This document shows positions 54,938 to 64,000 of a stretch of 64,000 bases of DNA, in pieces (the first letter of the stretch is position 1; each line of letters opens with the position of its first letter). Below the pieces are notes generated by a model. It worked only from the letters and a program-made list of their open reading frames with translations. It was not told the origin of the DNA and did not search any database. A program made the translations under genes and the position numbers. The DNA lies in contig NZ_JAHZIL010000005.1 of assembly GCF_019443085.1 (NCBI RefSeq), positions 62,001 through 126,000 of the forward strand, read 5' to 3'. This DNA comes from Marinobacter sp. F4218. Lineage in GTDB: Bacteria > Pseudomonadota > Gammaproteobacteria > Pseudomonadales > Oleiphilaceae.

Positions 54938-57112
54938 TTAGCCAGTTTCCTGCGGATCAACGTCAATCATCCATTTCAGGTTACCAGGAAGCTTTCGCTG
55001 ATCCAGCTGTTCGCATATTCCTTTCAGCAAGAAATTCAGACGCTTCCTGTTGTCAGCATTGAGGACCAGTTGGGAACGATGGCGGTTGGCGCGCCGGGCA
55101 ATCAGCGCGGGTAACGGGCCCCAGACGTCGATCCCCCGGGCTTGTGTGAGTGGTTTGATGGAGTCGAGCAGGGTAAGGCCTTGCTCCATGGAGTCGGCTT
55201 CCGCCCGAAAGATGGCCATGGCGCGGAAAGGCGGGAATTGGCCGGCCTCTCGCTCCGCCAGAAGCTGATCGGCCATGTCCAGGTAGCGTCCATTACACAG
55301 AGTGCGAAGCAGGGGGTGGTCGCTGTGGCAGGTCTGAACCAGGACCTTTCCGGGCACCCTACCTCGGCCCGCCCGGCCGCTGACCTGAAGCAGGGTCTGG
55401 ATAAGCTGCTCAGGCGCCCTGAAGTCGACGCTGAACAGGCCGCCATCAGCGTTGACCACCACAACAAGCGTGACGCCCGGGAAGTCGTGGCCTTTGGCAA
55501 GCATCTGGGTTCCAACCAGAACACAGGGCTTGCCGGTGTTTACAGTGTTCAGGATGCCCTGAATGCTGCCCTTGCGCTGGGTGCTGTCGCGATCAACTCG
55601 GACGATGGGGGTCTCGGGAAATGTGGTCGCGAGAATGTCCTCGCTTCGCTCAGTCCCCTCGCCAACGGGTTTGAATGCTTCACTGTGACATTCGGGGCAA
55701 TGGTCAGTGGCGGCCGTCTGGTAATCGCAGTGGTGGCAGCGCATGGCGCGATCCCGTCGGTGGTAGGTAAGCCGGGTGTCGCACCGGGGGCATTCCACCA
55801 TGTGGCCGCAATCAAAACACATCATCACCGGGGCAAAACCCCGACGATTCACAAACACCAGCGCCTGTTGCCCGTTTTCCAGGGTTTTCCGGATAGCCTC
55901 GAGGGCGGGTTTTGAAAAGCCTCCCTCCAGCGGCCGGCTGCGAATGTCGAGCAGACAGATTTCCGGCGGCTGGGCATTTCCGGCTCGTTCTTCCAGTCGA
56001 ACAAGGCGGTATTTTTGCTGTTTTGCGTTGTAATAAGATTCCAGCGAGGGGGTTGCCGAGCCCAGGATCACCGGGCAACCGTTCAGGTGCGCCCGGTAAA
56101 CGGCTACGTCCCTGCCAGAGTAACGGAAGCCTTCCCCCTGCTTATAGGAGCTGTCATGTTCCTCATCGACGATAATGGTCTTCAGGCCGGTAAAGGGAAG
56201 CAGCACAGCTGAACGGGTCCCGATCAGTACAACCGGTTCGCCGTGTCGGATTTTCAGCCAGGTGGAGAGCCGTTCACCGTCATTGAGTGCCGAGTGCCAG
56301 ACCACAATGCGGTCGCCGAAATAATGGCGAAAACGAGCAACCGTCTGAGGTGTGAGATTGATCTCCGGCACCAGAACCAGGGCTTGTTGATCCGCCTCCA
56401 GGTTCGTTTTCAAGTAATGAAGATAGAGCTCCGTTTTCCCGCTCCCGGTGATGCCATAGAGAAGCGAGGCGCTAAAGCCGTCCCCGGGCGGGGCAAGTTC
56501 GCGGGCGGCTTCGACTTGCGCGGCCGACAGTGCCGGCACCCTGCTGTCGATGTCCGCGTCAGTAGTCGCGCTGTAGCTGATGGCGCGGGAATGGGGCTCA
56601 ATCAGCTTCTTGTCGTGAAGTGCTCTGAGTTGCGCCCGGGTGTATCCTGCCTGGGTGATGTCCCGGTCGGACGCCCCGTTTTCTCTGTCGGTCAGCCAGG
56701 CCAGCAGGGCCCTTTGTTTATGGGCGTTGTTCGGGAGTTCTTCTCCGGTGCCGACCGCTGTCCACCACTGTTCCGGTTTTTCTTCGGCGGCTCGTCCCTT
56801 CCGTAAGGAGGCGGGTAGAGCGGTAAAGAGGCATTCGCCAAGCGGGTGTTGGTAGTAATTGCTGGCCCAATTCAGCAATTGGAATGTCTCATCAGGGAGC
56901 GCCGGCCAAGGTTCAATGGCCGAGGTTACGGGCTTGATGGTGATACCGGCTGGCGGGTTGACGCCGGTTTCAACGACTATGCCGGTTGCCTGCTGGCGTC
57001 CGAACGGTATCTGGACTCTTTGCCCTGGAACGAGGTCAAGGCCCTCGGGAATCCGGTAGTCGAACAGCCGCCTTAGCGGGCGATTCAGGGCGATTCGTGC
57101 AATGGACGACAC
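54938..57112 (-). CDS. priA: Primosomal protein N' (replication restart helicase)
   Basis: 3'-5' helicase that restarts collapsed forks. At 724 aa it is standard. N-terminal 3'BD (RPLRRLFDYRIPEG), Walker A GITGSGKTE, DEAH-box-like DEEHDSSYKQ, and a zinc-binding region of eight cysteines (CFDCGHMVECPRCDTRL...CHHCDY...CPEC). The C-terminal helicase motifs include GTQMLAKGHDFPG and QVSGRAGRG. Divergent from rpmE, as in E. coli and Pseudomonas. Confidence 0.97.
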   Translation of the reverse strand: MSSIARIALNRPLRRLFDYRIPEGLDLVPGQRVQIPFGRQQATGIVVETGVNPPAGITIKPVTSAIEPWPALPDETFQLLNWASNYYQHPLGECLFTALPASLRKGRAAEEKPEQWWTAVGTGEELPNNAHKQRALLAWLTDRENGASDRDITQAGYTRAQLRALHDKKLIEPHSRAISYSATTDADIDSRVPALSAAQVEAARELAPPGDGFSASLLYGITGSGKTELYLHYLKTNLEADQQALVLVPEINLTPQTVARFRHYFGDRIVVWHSALNDGERLSTWLKIRHGEPVVLIGTRSAVLLPFTGLKTIIVDEEHDSSYKQGEGFRYSGRDVAVYRAHLNGCPVILGSATPSLESYYNAKQQKYRLVRLEERAGNAQPPEICLLDIRSRPLEGGFSKPALEAIRKTLENGQQALVFVNRRGFAPVMMCFDCGHMVECPRCDTRLTYHRRDRAMRCHHCDYQTAATDHCPECHSEAFKPVGEGTERSEDILATTFPETPIVRVDRDSTQRKGSIQGILNTVNTGKPCVLVGTQMLAKGHDFPGVTLVVVVNADGGLFSVDFRAPEQLIQTLLQVSGRAGRGRVPGKVLVQTCHSDHPLLRTLCNGRYLDMADQLLAEREAGQFPPFRAMAIFRAEADSMEQGLTLLDSIKPLTQARGIDVWGPLPALIARRANRHRSQLVLNADNRKRLNFLLKGICEQLDQRKLPGNLKWMIDVDPQETG

Positions 57113-57218
57113 AGATTGCTCCAGTGAGAGTCGGGGGTCACGGTATTTGCGTATCCTTTAGGTGCCCAGCTATAGGTGACCCTTGCTGGTGCAGGCGGGG
57201 CGGAAATCCCTGCGGTGC

Positions 57219-57247
57219 TTGCCTGTTATTGCATTTGCAAGTAAGAT
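57219..57247 (+). promoter_or_regulatory. Putative sigma70 promoter of rpmE
   Basis: TTGCCT, a 17-nt spacer and TAAGAT lie about 130 nt before the rpmE start. Partial match to consensus only. Confidence 0.4.
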
Positions 57248-57375
57248 TCGCGGTCTGTTTCCGGCAGGGCATGATTGTGCCCCGTCTTCTCAATTGATTC
57301 AAACATGCGGTGCCTGGCGCCCGGGCAATTGAAGGCCCCGTGATCAGGTGGCGGCATGACCTAACGAGGTTCGCC

Positions 57376-57600
57376 ATGAAAGAAGGTATCCATCCCAAGT
57401 ACGAAGACGTCACCGCGACCTGCTCTTGCGGCAACGTCATCAAGACCCGTTCCACGATCGGCCATGACCTGCAGCTGGACGTTTGCTCCCAGTGCCACCC
57501 ATTCTACACGGGTAAGCAGAAGGTTATGGATACCGGTGGTCGTATCGACCGTTTCCAGAAGCGCTTCGGCGGCCGCATTGCTGGCGGCAAGAAAGACTGA
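57376..57600 (+). CDS. rpmE: 50S ribosomal protein L31
   Basis: Ribosomal protein of 74 aa. Zinc-binding form (C+): Cys16, Cys18 in CSCG and Cys37, Cys40 in CSQC. The N-terminus MKEGIHPKYEDV is typical. Start at the ATG at 57376 with GAGG upstream. A terminator follows immediately. Divergent from priA, the common arrangement. Confidence 0.97.
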   Translation: MKEGIHPKYEDVTATCSCGNVIKTRSTIGHDLQLDVCSQCHPFYTGKQKVMDTGGRIDRFQKRFGGRIAGGKKD

Positions 57601-57618
57601 TCAAGCGACTCTGGTCAG

Positions 57619-57643
57619 AAAAGCGCCTCCGGGCGCTTTTTTT
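57619..57643 (+). terminator. Rho-independent terminator of rpmE
   Basis: AAAGCGCC / GGCGCTTT stem with a TCCG loop and a T7 tail, 19 nt after the stop. Confidence 0.92.
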
Positions 57644-57723
57644 ATGTCTTGATCCTCGCGTGTAGTCAAAAAAGACATACGCAATTTGCACTATTGACTG
57701 GTCACAAATTGGCCGGTTGGCAC

Positions 57724-57752
57724 TTGTCGTTTGGGGGCGGTCGCGCCATAAT
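57724..57752 (+). promoter_or_regulatory. Putative sigma70 promoter of maeB
   Basis: TTGTCG (57724-57729), a 17-nt spacer and CATAAT (57747-57752). This is a good match at the right spacing, 67 nt before the maeB ATG. Confidence 0.6.
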
Positions 57753-57818
57753 GGCGCGCTCCGCTGAGCAGTGCTTTGCGGTTCATTACCTTTAAACGTG
57801 ACAAACGGAACAGTGGCA

Positions 57819-59084
57819 ATGTCTCAAGATCTGAAAGAAGCAGCCCTTGAATATCACGCCAAGCCGCGGCCTGGTAAGCTGAGTGTAGAAATCACCAAGC
57901 CAACCAAGACCTCCCGCGATCTCTCTTTGGCGTATAGCCCCGGGGTTGCCGAACCGGTCCGCGAGATCGCAAAGGACCCGGAGAACGCATACAAGTACAC
58001 CGCCAAGGGAAATCTGGTGGCTGTAATCTCTGACGGTTCCGCGATTCTTGGTCTGGGCAACCTGGGTCCGCTGGCAAGTAAGCCGGTTATGGAAGGCAAA
58101 GGCGTACTGTTCAAGCGCTTTGCCGGAATTGATGTTTTCGATATCGAAGTCAATTCCGAAAGCCCGCAGGCGTTTATCGAAACGGTCGAGCGTATTGCTG
58201 ACACCTTCGGTGGTATCAACCTGGAAGACATCAAGGCACCGGAATGCTTTGAGATAGAGCGTGCGCTGATCGAAAAGTGCAACGTGCCCATTTTCCATGA
58301 TGACCAGCACGGCACCGCAATCGTAACTGCAGCCGGCATGATCAATGCTCTTGAGCTGCAGGGTAAAAAAATTGAAGAAGCGAAAGTTGTCTGCCTTGGA
58401 GCAGGTGCGGCAGCTATCGCTTGCATGAAGCTGCTGATCAGCTGCGGTATTCGCTCTGAAAACATCTTCATGCTCGACCGAAAGGGTGTGATCCACTCTG
58501 GTCGTGATGATCTGAACCAGTACAAGGCGATGTTCGCCAATGATACAGACCGCCGCACACTGGACGACGCGATTGATGGCGCGGATGTGTTCCTGGGGCT
58601 GTCGGGCCCGGATCTGCTGACTGCGGACCAGCTCAAGTTGATGGCGCCCAACCCCATCGTGTTTGCCTGTTCAAACCCCGATCCGGAGATCAGCCCGGAA
58701 GTGGCGCTGGCTACCCGTGATGATCTCATCATGGCGACCGGCCGTTCGGACTACCCAAACCAGGTGAATAACGTTCTGGGCTTCCCGTTCATCTTCCGCG
58801 GCGCATTGGATGTTCGTGCTACCGCAATCAACGAAGAGATGAAGGTTGCTGCAGTCAACGCCATTCGCGAACTGGCCAAAGAGCCTGTGCCTCAGGAAAT
58901 CTGTGAGGCATATGGCGTGGATAGCTTCGAGTTCGGCAAAGAGTACATCATTCCGAAGCCGATGGATGTGCGTCTGCTTGAAGTTGTGCCTGCAGCTGTT
59001 GCTCGCGCAGCGGTTGATTCTGGTGTGGCTCGCAACCCGTACCCGGCGCACTACCCGCTGAAGTCCATGGACGACATCATCTGA
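57819..59084 (+). CDS. maeB: NAD(P)-dependent malic enzyme
   Basis: Oxidative decarboxylation of malate to pyruvate, giving NADPH. About 421 aa, the short form without the phosphotransacetylase domain of E. coli MaeB. Visible: SLAYSPGVAEPV, the KGNLVAVISDGSAILGLGNLG stretch, the metal-site FHDDQHGTAIV, the Rossmann VVCLGAGAAAIACMKL, and FACSNPDPE. Start at the ATG at 57819 (GGAACAG upstream); an in-frame ATG at 57771 would add 16 residues. Position beside ponA matches Pseudomonas. Confidence 0.95.
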   Translation: MSQDLKEAALEYHAKPRPGKLSVEITKPTKTSRDLSLAYSPGVAEPVREIAKDPENAYKYTAKGNLVAVISDGSAILGLGNLGPLASKPVMEGKGVLFKRFAGIDVFDIEVNSESPQAFIETVERIADTFGGINLEDIKAPECFEIERALIEKCNVPIFHDDQHGTAIVTAAGMINALELQGKKIEEAKVVCLGAGAAAIACMKLLISCGIRSENIFMLDRKGVIHSGRDDLNQYKAMFANDTDRRTLDDAIDGADVFLGLSGPDLLTADQLKLMAPNPIVFACSNPDPEISPEVALATRDDLIMATGRSDYPNQVNNVLGFPFIFRGALDVRATAINEEMKVAAVNAIRELAKEPVPQEICEAYGVDSFEFGKEYIIPKPMDVRLLEVVPAAVARAAVDSGVARNPYPAHYPLKSMDDII

Positions 59085-59102
59085 TTCTTCGTTCAGGGAA
59101 AT

Positions 59103-59135
59103 AAAAAAACCGGCGGTGATCCCGCCGGTTTTTTT
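59103..59135. terminator. Bidirectional terminator between maeB and ponA
   Basis: ACCGGCGG / CCGCCGGT stem with A and T runs on the two sides, so it can stop transcription from both convergent genes. Confidence 0.9.
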
Positions 59136-59169
59136 GTGTCTGCCTCTGGTGCCTGTCGGGTTGTTAGGG

Positions 59170-61668
59170 TCAGAAGATTTGGCGTGAGAGGCCGTCGCCG
59201 CTACCGTTGCCGTTGCGTTCGTCCTCGTCCTCTGCGGTGAGCGGGGCGGGGGCGTCCTCTTCCTTGAAGACCTCAAATACGCCGTCCTCGCCAGGCCTGG
59301 CGCGCTTGCCAGTTTCCGGATTTATCCGGATGTTCACAATCCCGTTAGGGCGGGGCATCGTGGCTGGTGGGGTTCCCTTCAGCGCGACTTCCATATAGTC
59401 AATCCAGATCGGCAGAGCGGTGCTGGCGCCGAATTCTCGTCGTCCCAGCGGGGCTGGCTGATCGAAGCCGACCCACGTCGTCGTGGCGACCTCATGGTTG
59501 AAGCCCGCGAACCAGGTATCTTTCTGTTCGTTGGTCGTGCCGGTCTTCCCGGCGATATCCGTGCGCCCGAGGGCGAGCGCTCGTCGTCCCGTGCCCAGCC
59601 GAATAACGTCCCGCATCATCGAGTGGAGAATGTACACCGAGCGCTCATCAGCCAGGCGTCGCATCACCCGCACTTCCGGCGCTGACTCACTGGCTGGGGG
59701 TACACTTTCCAGTTCAGCCTCCGAGGTGCCAGCGGCTGCCCCCTCAGAATTGGGTGTTGCCGAGGCTGCCAGCTCATCGCAATTTTGGTCACAGAGTATG
59801 GTTTCGGGTGCCTGATAAACAGTATCGCCGTTGACGTCCTCGATGCGCTCGATGAGATACGGCTGCACGTCGTAGCCGCCATTTGCGATAACGGCAAGGC
59901 CGCGGGCCAGCTCCATCGGGGTCAATTGGCCGCTGCCGAGTGACAGCGAGAGGTTGTCAGGCATGTTGTCGACCGGGATCTTCAGTTGTTTCAGGTAGTC
60001 CAGCGTCTTCTGGATACCGACATCCCTGAGGAGTCGGATGGAAACGATGTTCCGCGACCGGTAGAGGGCCTCGCGCAGTCGAGTCGGGCCATAGAATTGG
60101 CCGGAGGAATTCTGCGGCCGCCAGGCGGTTTCCAGTTCCGAGTCGTCGAAGACGATCGGCGCATCATTGTAGATGGTCGCCGGTGTCATGCCGTTTTCCA
60201 GTGCGTTCAAGTACAGGAACGGCTTGAAGGTCGAGCCCGGCTGCCGTTTCGCCTGGACTGCACGGTTGTATTTGCTTTGCCGGAAGCTGTAGCCGCCGGC
60301 AAGCGCCTGTATCGACCCAGTATCAGCGTCCAGCGAGATGAGCGCGCCTTCCGCACGGGGCACTTGTGCCAGAGCTACAGTCGGGAGTGTTTCTTTCCCT
60401 TCGCCGCCCGGTGCTTTCTCATTGATATGGACGTAGACCACATCGCCAACGGCAAGGACGTCCGACGGCTTTTCCGGTTCGGGGCCGCGCAGATCTTCCG
60501 TCTTGTAAAGCCTTGCCCAGGTCATGGTGTCAAAGGGCATCACTGCATCACCCACACCCCGGGCATGGACTCGCACGCTCAGTGTCTCATCCTTGATGCC
60601 GGTTACCAGTGCGGGCGTGAGTGATGCGACTTTGGGGTAATTCAGGACGAGGTCCGACGGGGTGGTCTCCTCCAGGGTTTCCTGATCGATCTGCCCGATC
60701 GGTCCCCTGAAGCCGTGTCGGCGGTCGTAGGCTTCCAGGCCTTCCCGGAGTGCGTCAGTGGCAGTCTGCTGTTTGAGACTGTCCACGGTCAGGGTTACCG
60801 TGTAGCCGTCAGTGTAGGCGCCATCGCCGAAGCGCTGGACGATGGCGGAGCGCGCCATTTCCGCCACATAGTCGGCATCCACCTCAACATCCGTGGCGTT
60901 GTAGCCGGCGGTCAGCGGTGCGGTGACGGCAAGGTCATAGGCGTCGCCGGTGATGAAGTCCAGGTCGCGCATTCGGCCAAGTATCCAGTTTCTCCGGATG
61001 AGGGCGCGGTCCGGATTGGCGAGGGGGTTAAATGCAGACGGCGCTTTGGGCAGGCCCGCAAGCATCGCCATTTGGGCCAGTGAAAGCTCGGCAACGGGTT
61101 TGTTGTAGTAAACCTGCGCTGCGGCTGCGATCCCATAGGCGCGATTGCCGAGGTAGATCTTATTCAGATACAGCTCCAGGATTCGGTTTTTGTCGAGTTC
61201 ACGCTCAATCTGAAGAGCGAGAAGTATCTCGTTGAACTTCCGAATAAAGGTCCTGTCGCGTGACAAAAAGTAATTTTTTGCAACCTGCATTGTGATGGTG
61301 CTGCCCCCGGACTGGATGGAGCCGGTAGAGACCAGTTCGATTGCAGCCCGCGCCAGGCCTTTGATGTCGACCCCGAAGTGCTCGTAAAACCGCGCATCCT
61401 CTGCGGCCAAAAAGGCTTGTAACTGAATTGTTGGGATCTGTTCGATTGTGATCGGTGCCCTTCTCTTTTCACCGAATTCTGCTATTAATCTGCTGTCTTT
61501 GCTGTACACCCGGAGCGGCGTCTGCAACTTGATATCTAGCAGTTGCTCCACCGGCGGAAGTCCGGGGCGAAGATAAAGATAGAGTCCTGAGGTGACGATT
61601 ACAGTGACGCTCAGGCCGGTGAGAAATAACCATGCAAAAAGGCGAGATGTGCGCAACAAATGAGACAT
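59170..61668 (-). CDS. mrcA: Penicillin-binding protein 1A
   Basis: Bifunctional peptidoglycan glycosyltransferase/transpeptidase (832 aa), inner membrane with a periplasmic body. N-terminal membrane helix (about 8-33), transglycosylase with the catalytic Glu90 in AAEDARFYEH and GGSTITMQVAKN. Transpeptidase motifs are Ser479 in GSTFKPF, SRN, and KTGTT near the C-terminus. A Ser/Ala/Glu-rich insert with a CDQNC pair precedes KTGTT. Also called ponA. Divergent from pilM; this ponA-pilM junction is conserved in Pseudomonas. Confidence 0.97.
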   Translation of the reverse strand: MSHLLRTSRLFAWLFLTGLSVTVIVTSGLYLYLRPGLPPVEQLLDIKLQTPLRVYSKDSRLIAEFGEKRRAPITIEQIPTIQLQAFLAAEDARFYEHFGVDIKGLARAAIELVSTGSIQSGGSTITMQVAKNYFLSRDRTFIRKFNEILLALQIERELDKNRILELYLNKIYLGNRAYGIAAAAQVYYNKPVAELSLAQMAMLAGLPKAPSAFNPLANPDRALIRRNWILGRMRDLDFITGDAYDLAVTAPLTAGYNATDVEVDADYVAEMARSAIVQRFGDGAYTDGYTVTLTVDSLKQQTATDALREGLEAYDRRHGFRGPIGQIDQETLEETTPSDLVLNYPKVASLTPALVTGIKDETLSVRVHARGVGDAVMPFDTMTWARLYKTEDLRGPEPEKPSDVLAVGDVVYVHINEKAPGGEGKETLPTVALAQVPRAEGALISLDADTGSIQALAGGYSFRQSKYNRAVQAKRQPGSTFKPFLYLNALENGMTPATIYNDAPIVFDDSELETAWRPQNSSGQFYGPTRLREALYRSRNIVSIRLLRDVGIQKTLDYLKQLKIPVDNMPDNLSLSLGSGQLTPMELARGLAVIANGGYDVQPYLIERIEDVNGDTVYQAPETILCDQNCDELAASATPNSEGAAAGTSEAELESVPPASESAPEVRVMRRLADERSVYILHSMMRDVIRLGTGRRALALGRTDIAGKTGTTNEQKDTWFAGFNHEVATTTWVGFDQPAPLGRREFGASTALPIWIDYMEVALKGTPPATMPRPNGIVNIRINPETGKRARPGEDGVFEVFKEEDAPAPLTAEDEDERNGNGSGDGLSRQIF

Positions 61669-61863
61669 TTTTTTCTGACAACTGTTGGATATAGGTCTAT
61701 CATTTGAGAAATTGCTTTAGGAAGGATGAGTCGCTTCACCGCCGCAATGCCTCTCAATTAAAGAAGAAAGGGCATTGTAGACGGAATTCTGAAGAAATTC
61801 TCTTAAATAAAAAACACATAAGTAACTTAACCGGGTGCATCTAACCAGGTATAGGGTGAGCGC

Positions 61864-62928
61864 GTGTTCGGATTGTTCGGAAAGAAATCCAGTGCAGTGC
61901 TGGGCGTGGACGTAAGTTCCAGTTCGGTCAAACTTCTGGAGCTGTCAAAGCAGGGCGACCGCTTCAAGGTCGAGAGCTACGCGGTTGAGCCGTTGCCGGC
62001 GAATGCCGTCGTTGAGAAAAACATCACCGATGTCGAAGCCGTTGGCGAGGTGCTCAAGCGCGTCGCCTCGAAGTCGCGTACCGGCGTAAAACAGGTTGCG
62101 GTCGCGGTGTCGGGCTCTGCGGTGATTACCAAGACCATCCAGATGGATGGAGGACTCAACGAGTTTGAAATGGAAGATCAGATCGCCCTCGAGGCGGATC
62201 AGTACATTCCATATCCGCTCGACGAAGTTGCAATAGACTTTGAGGTCCAGGGGCCGTCGGAAAGTAATCCCGACCAGGTCGATGTTCTGCTGGCAGCGTG
62301 CCGGAAGGAAAACGTCGATATTCGCGAAGACGCCCTCGAAATTGCCTCCCTCACCGCCAAGATCGTTGATGTGGAAGCCTACTCTCTTGAGCGTGCCTTC
62401 ACTCTGATCGAGCCTCAGCTCGATTCCCAAGGTGAGGAGCTGGTGGTGGCCATCGTTGATGTGGGTGCCACCATGACCACGCTCAGCGTACTCGCAGGCG
62501 GTAAAACCGTTTACACCCGCGAACAGATCTTCGGAGGCAAACAACTTACCGAGGAAATTCAGCGTCGTTATGGATTGTCGCTGGAGGAGGCGGGACTTGC
62601 CAAGAAACAGGGTGGATTGCCTGACGATTACGAGTCCGAGGTGCTCACGCCGTTCCGGGAAGCGGTTGTTCAGCAGGTTGCCCGGGCACTTCAATTCTTC
62701 TTTGGTGCCAGTCAGTACAATGCTGTCGACTATGTGGTTCTGGCAGGTGGTACTTCCTCTATTCAGGGGCTGACAGAAATGGTCGAGGAAAAGACAGGAA
62801 CGCCTACCGTTGTCGCAAACCCGTTTGCAGACATGGCGGTAGGGTCACGGGTAAACGCATCTTCGCTTAGTAATGATGCTCCCTCGCTGATGATTGCCTG
62901 TGGTCTGGCAATGAGGAGTTTCGACTGA
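61864..62928 (+). CDS. pilM: Type IV pilus assembly protein PilM
   Basis: Actin-like cytoplasmic protein of the pilus alignment complex, binding the PilN N-terminus. At 354 aa it is standard, starting with FGKKSSAVLGVDVSSSSVKLLEL. The nucleotide-binding DVGATMTTLSVLAGG and the later VLAGGTSSIQGL are typical. The start is GTG with GGGTGAG upstream. First of pilMNO(PQ); pilN overlaps its stop. Confidence 0.96.
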   Translation: MFGLFGKKSSAVLGVDVSSSSVKLLELSKQGDRFKVESYAVEPLPANAVVEKNITDVEAVGEVLKRVASKSRTGVKQVAVAVSGSAVITKTIQMDGGLNEFEMEDQIALEADQYIPYPLDEVAIDFEVQGPSESNPDQVDVLLAACRKENVDIREDALEIASLTAKIVDVEAYSLERAFTLIEPQLDSQGEELVVAIVDVGATMTTLSVLAGGKTVYTREQIFGGKQLTEEIQRRYGLSLEEAGLAKKQGGLPDDYESEVLTPFREAVVQQVARALQFFFGASQYNAVDYVVLAGGTSSIQGLTEMVEEKTGTPTVVANPFADMAVGSRVNASSLSNDAPSLMIACGLAMRSFD

Positions 62929-63491
62929 TGGCGAATATTAACCTGAGGCCCTGGCGCGAAGAGCTACGGGCGGAAAAGCAGAAGCAGTTCGTTGTGATGA
63001 TTCTCGGCGCTGCGATCATAGCCGCAGGCCTCGTGTTTCTATGGAAAACCGATATGGACAGCCGCATTGCCTATCAGCAGTCGCGGAACGCCTACATTGA
63101 AACTGCAACAAAGAAGTTGGATGAACAGATTCGGGAAATCGAAAGCCTCAAGCGCAAGCGCAATGAGCTCCTTGCTCGCATGCAGGTGATCCAGGACCTG
63201 CAGGGCACGCGCCCGGTGATCGTGCGGGTGTTTGATGAGTTGGTCCGTACGCTGCCTGACGGTCTGTTCTATACAGATCTCAAGAAAACGGAAGATAAGC
63301 TCTCAATTGTCGGCATGGCCGAATCCAACAGCAGAATCTCGACGCTCATGCGGCAGTTTGAAGAGTCTGACTGGTTCGCCGATCCGAGTCTTTCCAACGT
63401 AGCAGAAGCCGACAATCGTCGTGCCGGATACAGCCAGTTTAACCTGTCGGTGCAGCAGAAAACGCCCGAGCCCGAAGCGGAGGATAAGTAA
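62928..63491 (+). CDS. pilN: Type IV pilus assembly protein PilN
   Basis: Inner-membrane bitopic protein of 187 aa linking PilM to PilO. The short N-terminal tail MANINLRPWREE (PilM-binding INLLPW-type motif) precedes a membrane helix (about 22-40), a coiled coil (about 50-95) and a ferredoxin-like periplasmic domain. ATG overlaps the pilM stop (TGATG). Confidence 0.95.
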   Translation: MANINLRPWREELRAEKQKQFVVMILGAAIIAAGLVFLWKTDMDSRIAYQQSRNAYIETATKKLDEQIREIESLKRKRNELLARMQVIQDLQGTRPVIVRVFDELVRTLPDGLFYTDLKKTEDKLSIVGMAESNSRISTLMRQFEESDWFADPSLSNVAEADNRRAGYSQFNLSVQQKTPEPEAEDK

Positions 63492-64000
63492 TGAGCCTCG
63501 CGGACTCTCTCAAAAGTCTTAACGAATTTGATATCAACGATCTGGATGTCAATAACGCTGGCATATGGCCGGCTCCGGTCAAAGCCATTGTTGTGCTCAT
63601 TGTTTTTGGTCTGATTGTGGGTGGCGGTTACTGGTTCTTTATCAAGGACCAGTACATCCAGCTTGATCGGGTAGAAAAGACCGAACAGGACCTGCGCAAG
63701 AAATACGAGGAGAAGGCGTACCGGGTCGCCAACCTTGAAGTTTTCAAGGCACAGATGGCTGAAATGGAGGAAACCTTCGGCGCTCTGGTACGTCAACTAC
63801 CTAGTGAAACGGAAGTTCCCGGTTTGCTGGAAGATATCACCAACACCGCTCTGGGAAATGGTTTAGCGTTGCGCGAAGTGAAGCTTCAGTCTGAGCGGCA
63901 GCGCGATTTTTATGCCGAACTTCCGATCAATATTAGAGTGTCAGGTACGTATCACGAGCTGGCATCCTTCGTAAGCAGTGTCGCAAGTCTTCCTCGGATT
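63491..64000 (+). CDS. pilO: Type IV pilus assembly protein PilO (partial)
   Basis: Inner-membrane partner of PilN. 170 codons are visible before the window end (family about 205). N-terminal short cytoplasmic tail, membrane helix (about 30-50), coiled coil (QLDRVEKTEQDLRKKYEEK) and the start of the periplasmic domain. ATG shares one base with the pilN stop. Confidence 0.94.
   Translation, partial: MSLADSLKSLNEFDINDLDVNNAGIWPAPVKAIVVLIVFGLIVGGGYWFFIKDQYIQLDRVEKTEQDLRKKYEEKAYRVANLEVFKAQMAEMEETFGALVRQLPSETEVPGLLEDITNTALGNGLALREVKLQSERQRDFYAELPINIRVSGTYHELASFVSSVASLPRI

Noticed and set aside
57792..58732. Two long antisense frames inside maeB
   Set aside because: Shadows of maeB; composition and lack of motifs argue against coding.

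Overview
This 64 kb window looks like a chromosomal segment of a marine gammaproteobacterium, most probably Marinobacter or a close relative. That is an inference from gene order and protein similarity, since no 16S rRNA or other decisive marker is present. Coding density is high, base composition is GC-rich, and nearly every gene belongs to a known family. I see no tRNA, rRNA, insertion sequence, prophage, CRISPR array or integron. Gene order follows Pseudomonas-type blocks: glnE-ilvE-LPS core genes, HAD-rppH-ptsP, hslUV-SPOR-argS-priA-rpmE-maeB-ponA-pilMNO, and the enterobacterial-type tolC/nudF-yqiB-cpdA block.

Layout. (1) 1-4998: nitrogen control, with ntrC (cut by the window edge), ntrB, a DUF4124 protein and glnA on the minus strand, plus sigma54/NtrC-type control regions before glnA and probably before ntrBC. 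(2) 4999-16540: typA, a proline iminopeptidase, dtd, a porin with a repeat-rich leader, a CYTH triphosphatase-like protein, a TVGYGD-filter ion channel, glnE, ilvE and a DUF6165 protein. (3) 16586-32615: a lipopolysaccharide core/lipid A cluster of 14 genes: a GT9 transferase, the Kdo kinase kdkA, GT4 enzymes, a CDP-glycerol-transferase-like protein, a GT52-like protein, an O-antigen-ligase/GT2 fusion, two LpxL-type acyltransferases, manC, a second GT2, an ELM1-family protein and waaA. (4) 32648-38588: tolC facing away from a TPP-riboswitch-controlled thiC, then nudF, a DUF1249 gene and cpdA. (5) 38582-43636: metE/metR, gcvH and rlmI. (6) 43656-48698: a HAD phosphatase, rppH, ptsP and a patatin-like protein whose nucleophile position is Asn. 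(7) 48749-57112: hslUV, a SPOR protein, argS, a cysteine-rich Ig-like lipoprotein and priA on the minus strand. (8) 57376-64000: rpmE, maeB, ponA (minus) and pilM-pilN-pilO, the last cut by the window end.

How the parts fit. Glutamine synthetase carries the adenylylation site acted on by GlnE, which is also here, and its promoter has sites for the NtrB/NtrC pair next door. The LPS genes together would build the Kdo-lipid A anchor (waaA, lpxL, kdkA), extend a short core (GT9, GT4, GT2), supply GDP-mannose (manC) and ligate a polymer (WaaL domain). I found no convincing new multi-gene system. The most unusual items are the WaaL-GT2 fusion, the CDP-glycerol/GT52-like pair in the core cluster, the nucleophile-less patatin, the Ig-like lipoprotein inserted between argS and priA, and the repeat-rich porin leader.
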